A stretch of 64,000 nucleotides of DNA, taken from assembly GCF_005116655.2 (NCBI RefSeq), contig NZ_CP050698.1, positions 3,083,489-3,147,488 on the forward strand. Direction: 5' to 3'. The notes below the pieces were generated by a model, which made no database searches, was not told the origin of the DNA, and saw only the letters and a list, made by a program, of their open reading frames with translations. Shown one piece after another: positions 37,217 to 44,087 of the stretch (within the stretch, counting starts at the first letter, position 1; the number at the start of each line of letters is the position of its first letter). The position numbers and the translations under genes were made by a program. This DNA is from Desulfosediminicola flagellatus (GTDB taxonomy: Bacteria; Desulfobacterota; Desulfobulbia; Desulfobulbales; Desulfocapsaceae).

Positions 37217-39028
37217 TTATACGACAGGCAATGCAACTTTCACGACAGTTCCCTCACCCTCTGTACTGTCGATTGAGATGGTACCACCATGCTCTTCAAT
37301 AATCTTTGCAGATAGCGCTAAGCCCAAACCCGTCCCATCACTTTTAGTAGTGAAATACGGGTCAAAAACACGCGAGAGGTTAGTTTCAGCTATTCCTACT
37401 CCACTATCTGCAATAGTACATACCAGCCGATTCGAGGAAATCTCTGTACTAATGGCTAAAACTCCCCCGTCCGGCATTGCCTGAACGCTATTGAGAAGCA
37501 AATTCAAAAACACCTGTTTCATCTTGTCTTCATCGACGTTTACCAAAATTGGATTCTCGACAAAAGATGTAGTAATTGTGATTGCCAAAGACTCTGCATC
37601 GACGCCCACAAGCGTTGCTGCCTGCTTGAGCACGGTACTGAGATCAACGCTTTCTATCTGCAGTTTTTCTGGTCTAGTATAATCAAGCAGTTCACTAATG
37701 CTGCGATTTAGTCGTTCGACTTCCTGTACAAGTACATCTGCAGTTCGTTGACCCTCGGCATCTCCCACGGTTTTGCTTTTAAGCAAAACGGCCAGCCCCT
37801 TGATGGAACTCAAGGGATTTCGTAATTCATGGGCCACCCCTGCAGCCATCTTTCCTAACGCCGCAAGTCGTTCATTTCGTCTAAGATCGGTCTCTAGTTG
37901 TCTGAGTTCACTGATATCCTGAATAAGCAGAACGTCACCGATAAAACTCTTCTCGGAGTCGGCAACGGATAAAACTGTCAAAAGCAAAGAACGCCTGGAG
38001 TTTTCATCAGTGCGCAGAACTATCTCCTTGTTGATGTGTATTGAGTCCGTATGTCTACTCGAATTAAAGAGTTCGGCAACTTCACCCGGCAGTACGCTTG
38101 CCGGATGCTTTGTAATCATTTGCTCTGCTGTAAGTCCTGCAATTTTCTCAGCAGAAGCATTTACCATCCGGATATTTCCATCTGAATCGGTCGCGATAAG
38201 CCCTACAGGTAACGATTCAACGACAATATCATTAAAAGCACTAATTTGTTGTAATCTGGTTTGTGAACCTCGCAATCCCTGAAGAGTGAGCAAAGACAGC
38301 CATCCACCAACCCCTACGAGCAGAAGTATTATTGACAGGATGACAATTTCGAGCAATTTTCGCTGAACCGCACTATTGAATTGATCAAGATCCAGTTCAA
38401 CCAGCAACGATAATTGCTCTCTATCCATCTTAGCCAACTCTGTCTGCATTTGCTCAGAACCAGAGTGTCCTCTAAACATCATGTCCATCGATTTGCCATG
38501 TTGGTTTGATCTGAACATTGGCCCCCTGATGCGTGGAGTATATTGTCGTGTAACCTGAAATGCCTGATGACTACTGCCATTCACAGTATAGATTCTAAAT
38601 GCAGGTTCAGCTCCAACTGTTCTTTTAAGAAAATGTAAGCTTTCTGAATCTATACGTTTTCCAATTCTTTCAGGATTGGTCCCCGCCAGCACCACTCCAT
38701 TACCATCTATCAGCTCTACAAAATGGATATCAGGTTGATTATGTATCTGGTCAATCACATTCTGGACATGATCAACCCAGCTGTACATAGCTTCTCCAGG
38801 ACGTTGCCAGTTTGCACGCATGGAGACCATAACCCCGGTCTCCAGATACCTGACAACAGCAAGTCCTTTCTGGACCAGAGCGTCCGTCATGAGTTTTTTC
38901 TCACGACTATAATTGCTTACCGCAAAAACACCTATAATCACTGCAAGCAAGGTACAGGCTGCTGCAAGAATCCATGGACTTACACTGGCGAGTTTTCTTT
39001 TCATTCTTTGCAGCCTACTCATCTTCAT
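37217..39028 (-). CDS. Sensor histidine kinase, ZraS/HydH-like
   Basis: A 603-residue membrane kinase. A membrane segment at about 14-32 and a second at 225-247 bracket a periplasmic sensor domain. That domain contains a Met/His-rich stretch (about residues 170-200, with MFRSNQHGK, MDMMFRGHSG). A PAS domain follows (about 265-370), then the phosphoacceptor HELRNPLSSIKG near 402, and the ATPase with NLLLNSVQAM, DSGVGI and GTGLGLALSAKI. It overlaps the end of the upstream gene by 14 bases, and ATG 39004 is an alternative start. No response regulator is adjacent; the sigma-54 activator at 52.4 kb is a possible but unproven partner. Confidence 0.9.
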   Translation of the reverse strand: MKMSRLQRMKRKLASVSPWILAAACTLLAVIIGVFAVSNYSREKKLMTDALVQKGLAVVRYLETGVMVSMRANWQRPGEAMYSWVDHVQNVIDQIHNQPDIHFVELIDGNGVVLAGTNPERIGKRIDSESLHFLKRTVGAEPAFRIYTVNGSSHQAFQVTRQYTPRIRGPMFRSNQHGKSMDMMFRGHSGSEQMQTELAKMDREQLSLLVELDLDQFNSAVQRKLLEIVILSIILLLVGVGGWLSLLTLQGLRGSQTRLQQISAFNDIVVESLPVGLIATDSDGNIRMVNASAEKIAGLTAEQMITKHPASVLPGEVAELFNSSRHTDSIHINKEIVLRTDENSRRSLLLTVLSVADSEKSFIGDVLLIQDISELRQLETDLRRNERLAALGKMAAGVAHELRNPLSSIKGLAVLLKSKTVGDAEGQRTADVLVQEVERLNRSISELLDYTRPEKLQIESVDLSTVLKQAATLVGVDAESLAITITTSFVENPILVNVDEDKMKQVFLNLLLNSVQAMPDGGVLAISTEISSNRLVCTIADSGVGIAETNLSRVFDPYFTTKSDGTGLGLALSAKIIEEHGGTISIDSTEGEGTVVKVALPVV

Positions 39029-40712
39029 AATTAAGAATCTTCTGCAGAATCACTTTTGAGATAAGGTAAGTTGGTATAATGCCCTCTTCGCCCATCGGGC
39101 CGGACGCCAGGGTCTGCCCACTAATGAGCGGGTTGTCTGATGCATAGTAGGCATATCGGGTTTTAAGACCTGCTGTAATATGGCCCTGAATAATTGCTGC
39201 ATTGATTGCGCGCTGATAATGTCCTCCTTCCATTTCAAGCCCGATTGCATTCCAGCTTGAGGTATGGAAGCGCTCAAGCACATCCCTATTCTGGAGGGAA
39301 GTGCCAAGCACAGTCACCATTGGTCCACTATAGACGTCCACACTATCGTCAAAATCAGTTACCCTAAGATCATTCTTCACAATGTAATTATGTGGCGTCC
39401 CCTCCATCACGTGAGCGGTTGCCAGCATGATATCGCCTTTCTTACCTGGCAATATTCCTGCTTTTCCCATTACCGAGATTGATTCGATCTGAAACGAAAC
39501 CACCTTGTCAGGAAAATAACAGGGGCATAACAGTTCATCCATCACTTCAAATGCCTGGGTGCCAAAAGCATAATCCATAACCACAAGCACAGGCTTCTGT
39601 TCTTTAATAAAATCAGGATTCACATTCAGACTCGAATGGATGTCTCCCTCATCAATCTGTGCCGTATCTATAATATGAACATCAATGTTGGAACCGGACC
39701 GATCTTCATGGACAACAAAACCATGGTTTACTGCATACGCCATAATTTTTTCTTCACGTTCCCGTATCAACGGCACCATACCATACATATCAGCAGGTAC
39801 CTCTACCCCCTCAGATTTCAACATCCCCGGGCCGTAAAGAATATTTCGTATGGAATGGAGATTGGCACTGATCACATGACATGGCCTGGTTTGATAGCCG
39901 AGTTCATAGAGTTTCTCCTTAAGGGACTGAGCCCAGAGAGTCGCATATTTATGCTGACCAATCATCTCTCGGAGCGAGGGAGTGAAATACACGGTCAACT
40001 CCTCCCGACCGTTATCAGGGCTCTGCTCATCAAGAACGCGTTTACCTATTGTGTAAACGATTTTGAATAATCCACTATTACTTTGATGCTCTTCAAGGTT
40101 TTGCTGAAGATACTCAAACGTCTCCCGTGTTTCCTTGTAGGTGCGACCAAGAAGGATAGACAAATTCCAAATTGCCTGATCAAGTTCCCCGCCGTCAAGT
40201 TTTTTATCCTCCAGAACAATACGTTCCAACTCTTTCCATTCTGAAGTTGTCCCGTCTATACGGTTACAGGCCTGGTGGAATATCTTATGGGCTTCGATAT
40301 TGAGAAAGGTAATGTGCGTCAGGATATCGTAGATTTCACTGAGCCCACGGGTTATAACAAAACACATCTCACGCTTAGATACCGAATAGGACTCACGCCG
40401 CCTTTTGAGCGGAAGAATCATCTTAAAGGCAGTATCATTAAAATCTTCCTGAGCTGTTAATATAAGCTTTGTGCACTGCTCAATGCCACGAGGCATACGA
40501 TCGATTACGTACTCCAACCCCTTCAATTCGACAATTCGTGGATCTGACATTGACCCATATATCTCCGGGCTCAACATTTTTAACGATTCAGCAAGCTTTT
40601 CTCCCGCCTTGCCCGAAGGCGCATATACCCCCTGCAAAGTAAGGGCATCAGCGATGGTTTTGAATGCCCTTATGGCACTTCGTGCTTTCTGAGACTTTGA
40701 CAACTCCTGCAT
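39015..40712 (-). CDS. Conserved 565-residue protein, DUF6909-like, with nucleoside phosphorylase-like end
   Basis: I do not recognise a named function. The first 240 residues are helical and highly charged. The C-terminal half (about 310-560) has alternating beta/alpha sequence, with VLVVMDYAFGTQAFEVMD, ISVMGKAGILPGKKGDIMLAT and GLEMEGGHYQRAI. The last, with the preceding Gly-rich strands, resembles the phosphate-binding and nucleoside-binding parts of purine nucleoside phosphorylase/nucleosidase folds. It has an AAGGTGGG ribosome-binding site and overlaps the histidine kinase gene. The pairing suggests a shared regulatory job. DUF6909 is my best guess for the family from memory. Confidence 0.7.
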   Translation of the reverse strand: MQELSKSQKARSAIRAFKTIADALTLQGVYAPSGKAGEKLAESLKMLSPEIYGSMSDPRIVELKGLEYVIDRMPRGIEQCTKLILTAQEDFNDTAFKMILPLKRRRESYSVSKREMCFVITRGLSEIYDILTHITFLNIEAHKIFHQACNRIDGTTSEWKELERIVLEDKKLDGGELDQAIWNLSILLGRTYKETRETFEYLQQNLEEHQSNSGLFKIVYTIGKRVLDEQSPDNGREELTVYFTPSLREMIGQHKYATLWAQSLKEKLYELGYQTRPCHVISANLHSIRNILYGPGMLKSEGVEVPADMYGMVPLIREREEKIMAYAVNHGFVVHEDRSGSNIDVHIIDTAQIDEGDIHSSLNVNPDFIKEQKPVLVVMDYAFGTQAFEVMDELLCPCYFPDKVVSFQIESISVMGKAGILPGKKGDIMLATAHVMEGTPHNYIVKNDLRVTDFDDSVDVYSGPMVTVLGTSLQNRDVLERFHTSSWNAIGLEMEGGHYQRAINAAIIQGHITAGLKTRYAYYASDNPLISGQTLASGPMGEEGIIPTYLISKVILQKILNYEDE

Positions 40713-40945
40713 GACCCACCTTTTTATAAATATATATCTAATTCAAGCCCTATCCGTGCACCTGGCAGACACACGAATAAACCCATTACAATTTATTGTG
40801 TTTTCTTTAGATGTTATAATACCAGCTTAATGATATTTTTTGAGGGCTTTTTTCTATCAGAACTATATCAAACTAGAAATTTTGCAGGTATGAAATGCAG
40901 GAAGAAGCTACGGGCAATGGAGGATTACAGCCGTGTTTTGACGAG
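40713..40945. other. Intergenic region upstream of the 565-residue protein
   Basis: No gene is recognisable in this AT-rich stretch. It should hold the promoter for the minus-strand pair at 40712-37217, but no hexamer pair stands out. Confidence 0.45.
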
Positions 40946-40984
40946 TATGAGAATCACAATAGCGTTACTGCTATGATTCTCATA
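40946..40984 (-). terminator. Inverted repeat downstream of engB
   Basis: TATGAGAATCA (40946-40956) and its exact complement TGATTCTCATA (40974-40984) flank a 17-base loop. It lies 78 bases past the engB stop. No T-run follows on either strand, so the terminator call is tentative. Confidence 0.4.
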
Positions 40985-41061
40985 TATTGGACAAGGTGCA
41001 GACTACAGTATTTACAGTATTACAGTCTGTGATCACATTTCCTTCAAAGATATTAAACCAT

Positions 41062-41640
41062 TTACAGAAAGGTCTTTAACGCAGAAATCAATTCATCCCT
41101 GCCCTGGCCGGTTTTTGCAGAGAAAAGAATTCTTGTTTTAGGTGTTAGTCCGTGACCTGCATCAAGCAATTTTGCATTTTTGGTGCGCTCATTACCAGAG
41201 ATTTTGTCAATTTTGGTGTACACAGGCAGATAAGGGATGTTTTTTTGGCTTAACCATGTCATCAACTGTGTATCCTGCGCTTTTGGTGCATGCCGGATGT
41301 CCAGAATAACCACCACGCATTTGAGACTTTTTCTATTCTCAAGATATCGCGTAATCAGCCCCTGCCAGGCATTTTGCATATCTTTTGACACTCTGGCAAA
41401 TCCATAACCAGGAAGATCGACGAGATGCATAATTCCATCAACAAGAAAGTAGTTCAGGCCTTGAGTTTTTCCTGGTCGTGAACTGACTTTCACCATATCT
41501 TTACGCCCGATCAATTTATTCATCAGGCTGGATTTACCGACATTTGATCGACCAGCGAAAGCGATTTCCGGCAATTCTTCAAGCGGCAGTTGCTTATCAC
41601 TATGTACACTAAGTACAAATTCTACATCATGAAAATTCAT
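41062..41640 (-). CDS. engB: Ribosome biogenesis GTP-binding protein EngB/YsxC
   Basis: A 192-residue P-loop GTPase. G1 is GRSNVGKS (30-37), G3 is DLPGYGFARV, and G4 is TKIDK. It acts in assembly of the large ribosomal subunit and is a housekeeping protein. The AAGGAAAA ribosome-binding site is good. It lies 100 bases downstream of hisG with a hairpin between the two, so it is probably transcribed on its own or by read-through. Confidence 0.95.
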   Translation of the reverse strand: MNFHDVEFVLSVHSDKQLPLEELPEIAFAGRSNVGKSSLMNKLIGRKDMVKVSSRPGKTQGLNYFLVDGIMHLVDLPGYGFARVSKDMQNAWQGLITRYLENRKSLKCVVVILDIRHAPKAQDTQLMTWLSQKNIPYLPVYTKIDKISGNERTKNAKLLDAGHGLTPKTRILFSAKTGQGRDELISALKTFL

Positions 41641-41700
41641 TGTTTTCCTTTTACTGCAACCGCAAATGTCTGGTGTTTTTCTGCAATAGGTAGAAATACA

Positions 41701-41723
41701 GCCCGCCAGTAGATCTGGCGGGC
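41701..41723 (-). terminator. Terminator-like hairpin after hisG
   Basis: GCCCGCCAG (41701-41709) pairs perfectly with CTGGCGGGC (41715-41723) around a five-base loop. On the minus strand it is followed by TGTATTTCT, a partly T-rich tail. It lies 17 bases past the hisG stop codon. Confidence 0.6.
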
Positions 41724-41739
41724 CAATTCCGTAATTGTA

Positions 41740-42612
41740 CTATATTACTTTGTTAAGCGCATATTCAATAATCCCTTCAGCGCCTTTCTTTATAAGCTTA
41801 GGGATGAGATCTCTTACCACATCTTCACTGACAACAGTCTCTACGGAGAACCATTTCTGATTGTAAAGATTAGCGATAGTTGGAGCATTAAGGCTAGGTA
41901 ATAATTGTACAATATCGTCGAGCTTTTCTTCTGCGATATTCATTTTAAGACCAACAATACGATCAGCTTTCAATGCACCCTGAAGCAAGATGAACATACT
42001 TTCAATCTTCTCACGTTTCCATGGATCATTCCATGCGTCTTTGTTCGCGAGAAATTGGGTGTTAGACTCCATCAGCTCGTGAATAATGCGCAAGCCGTGT
42101 GCCCTGATGGTACTTTCAGTCTCAGTAACCTCAACAACAGCGTCAACAAGACCGGCAACAACTTTAGCCTCAGTAGCACCCCAGCTAAACTCGATATCAA
42201 CATTAATGCCCTTCTCTTCGAAAAAGCGTCGGGTAACATTTACAAGCTCAGTGGAAACTTTTTTACCTTCAAGGTCTTCAAGGGTTTTAATATCAGAATC
42301 GCCAGCCACTGCGATAACCCAGCGCGTTGGCTTTCTGCTTACCTTGGAGTAGACAAGATCGCCAACCAGAACTGTTTCTGATTCATTCTCAAGAGTCCAG
42401 TCTTTACCGGTAATACCGGCATCAAGCATTCCGCTTTCAACATAGCGTGACATTTCCTGCGGACGACAGATAGAGCATGTAAGCTCCGGATCGTCAATTT
42501 TAGGAAAATAATTTCTCGCGGCAGGTTTAATCATCCAACCCGCTTTTTCAAAAAGTTCTATAGTGGCCTTTTCAAGACTTCCCTTTGGAAGGCCAAGCTT
42601 CAATTCTGACAT
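41740..42612 (-). CDS. hisG: ATP phosphoribosyltransferase (long form)
   Basis: Catalyses the first step of histidine biosynthesis, joining ATP and PRPP. The N-terminus LGLPKGSLEKATIELFEKAG and the phosphate-binding loop region DAGITGKDW and VAGLVDAVVEVTETEST are typical. The roughly 290 residues include the C-terminal regulatory domain (about 215-290), so it is the long, histidine-inhibited form that needs no HisZ. The ATG at 42612 is preferred over 42624 because GGAG lies nine bases before it. It follows hisI on the same strand. Confidence 0.95.
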   Translation of the reverse strand: MSELKLGLPKGSLEKATIELFEKAGWMIKPAARNYFPKIDDPELTCSICRPQEMSRYVESGMLDAGITGKDWTLENESETVLVGDLVYSKVSRKPTRWVIAVAGDSDIKTLEDLEGKKVSTELVNVTRRFFEEKGINVDIEFSWGATEAKVVAGLVDAVVEVTETESTIRAHGLRIIHELMESNTQFLANKDAWNDPWKREKIESMFILLQGALKADRIVGLKMNIAEEKLDDIVQLLPSLNAPTIANLYNQKWFSVETVVSEDVVRDLIPKLIKKGAEGIIEYALNKVI

Positions 42613-42647
42613 AACTATCTCCATCCCTTGCGGAACTGTATTCTTTA

Positions 42648-42742
42648 ACGATTATTTCTACCGTATACGCGCAAGCTGCCCCAATCATAGCCAGATGGGG
42701 GTGCTGCTCATTAGTTACTACGATTATTTCTTACCGTATACG
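42648..42742 (-). repeat. Direct repeat copying the hisI 3' end
   Basis: The 23 bases at 42720-42742, which encode the end and stop of HisI, recur at 42648-42669 with a single-base deletion. The copies are 72 bases apart start to start. This looks like a small tandem duplication of the hisI tail. Confidence 0.7.
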
Positions 42743-43101
42743 TCTTCGGGGTTGAAAACCTTCTCCCCTTCAACAATAAGTTCGCTTCCTGCAACTCTTC
42801 TGTAAAAACAGGAACGATGACCTGTATGGCACGCTGCACCACCGATTTGTTCAACATGATAAATCACGGTGTCAGCATCACAATCCACATGGATATCGTG
42901 AATCATCTGCACATGGCCGGAGGATTCCCCTTTAAGCCATAAGGAATTCCTGGATCGACTCCAATAATGAGCTTTTCCGGTTTCGAGGGTTTTTTGCCAT
43001 GCCAGCTCATTAATATAAGCGAGCATGAGCACATCACCGGTTGCGTGATCCTGCACGATTGCCGGTAACAGACCATCAGCAGTTTTTTCAAAATTCAACA
43101 T
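42724..43101 (-). CDS. hisI: Phosphoribosyl-AMP cyclohydrolase
   Basis: A 125-residue enzyme of histidine biosynthesis that opens the purine ring of phosphoribosyl-AMP. The metal-binding signature is complete: [15 protein letters not shown] followed by [12 protein letters not shown] with the conserved cysteines. It lacks the HisE domain found in fused HisIE proteins, so hisE must be elsewhere. The ribosome-binding site AAGGACGAG is good. It is followed by hisG in one probable operon. Confidence 0.95.
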   Translation of the reverse strand: MLNFEKTADGLLPAIVQDHATGDVLMLAYINELAWQKTLETGKAHYWSRSRNSLWLKGESSGHVQMIHDIHVDCDADTVIYHVEQIGGAACHTGHRSCFYRRVAGSELIVEGEKVFNPEDVYGKK

Positions 43102-43130
43102 ATCGTTACTCGTCCTTTAGCAAATTCTAC

Positions 43131-43142
43131 GTGAGTACTCAC
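43131..43142. promoter_or_regulatory. 12-base palindrome upstream of hisI
   Basis: GTGAGTACTCAC is a perfect palindrome 30 bases before the hisI start, in the divergent gap with the SlyD-like gene. It could be an operator. The rest of the 43102-43467 gap shows no gene. Confidence 0.3.
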
Positions 43143-43467
43143 AGGTAGGAACAGCATTTTCCTGCTTTTTCAGACAACTATGCACAACTTCCGTGCATGG
43201 GATTGCGTCTATTGTATGATTGCCAGCATATGTATAAATCGTTACAGTGACCATACAACCATTAGACAAGGGAACCTTGCACATTACGTGGATTGCCTGT
43301 CATTGTCAAGCATTTGAACAGGTTTTTTCATTTTATTGCTTATTCCTTGCAGAACACCCATCAACACATGTATTATTCCACGCTACTCAGATAGAAATCT
43401 GCCGTGAATTCGGACATCAGGTTAGGATGTCTAAAAGAATATAGTTCGCAAAAGGAGTTACACATCA

Positions 43468-43914
43468 ATGAACGTTGTAGAACCAAAAGATATTGTCAGC
43501 CTTGCCTTTGTCGGTAAGCTCGATAACGGCGCAGTATTTATCCAGGCAACAGAAGATAAACCTTTCAAGGTCATTATTGGAGAAAGCGAGTTACCTCCGA
43601 CCGTCGAAAATGCACTTATTGGCCTCAAGCCTGGGCAACAGCAAAACGTTAAGGTATCCCCTGATGAGGGATATGGTCCTCGTCAGAAAGACCTTCTTCA
43701 AACAATCGGCAATAAAGAATTCATAGAAAAAATCAAACCTAAACCTGGAATGATTCTCTCACTTAAGGTGAATAGAGAAGGACAGGATCATCAGGTTCCG
43801 GCAACTGTTATTGAGGTTAAAGACAACTCTGTAGTTGTAGATTACAACCATCCTCTTGCTGGTCACAACCTAACCTATGAAATAACCGTCGTAGACATTC
43901 AAAAAAGCGCCTAA
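43468..43914 (+). CDS. FKBP-type peptidyl-prolyl isomerase, SlyD-like
   Basis: A 148-residue cytoplasmic isomerase/chaperone. The FKBP core shows LIGLKPGQQQNVKVSPDEGYGPR near residue 50, and the C-terminus DYNHPLAGHNLTYEITV is the diagnostic SlyD/FKBP tail. The insert-in-flap domain lies between (about 70-125). It lacks a His-rich metal-binding tail, unlike E. coli SlyD. The AAGGAG ribosome-binding site is strong. A perfect hairpin follows the gene. Confidence 0.93.
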   Translation: MNVVEPKDIVSLAFVGKLDNGAVFIQATEDKPFKVIIGESELPPTVENALIGLKPGQQQNVKVSPDEGYGPRQKDLLQTIGNKEFIEKIKPKPGMILSLKVNREGQDHQVPATVIEVKDNSVVVDYNHPLAGHNLTYEITVVDIQKSA

Positions 43915-43930
43915 ATACATTCATCAAATC

Positions 43931-43960
43931 AGGGCATTACCTATCCTGTGGTAATGCCCT
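43931..43960 (+). terminator. Hairpin after the SlyD-like gene
   Basis: AGGGCATTACC (43931-43941) pairs perfectly with GGTAATGCCCT (43950-43960). The following bases are ACTTCCCC, without a T-run. It still separates slyD from the chemotaxis operon. Confidence 0.5.
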
Positions 43961-44087
43961 ACTTCCCCCTGCATTTGTAGTATCACCTTGCTATTTTCTC
44001 ATAAAAGCCCTGTACATTCAGTAATCCGTATGTATTAATTAATTAAGTTGCTTGCCACTAATATTGTTGATTGTAGGGAGTTCCTTT

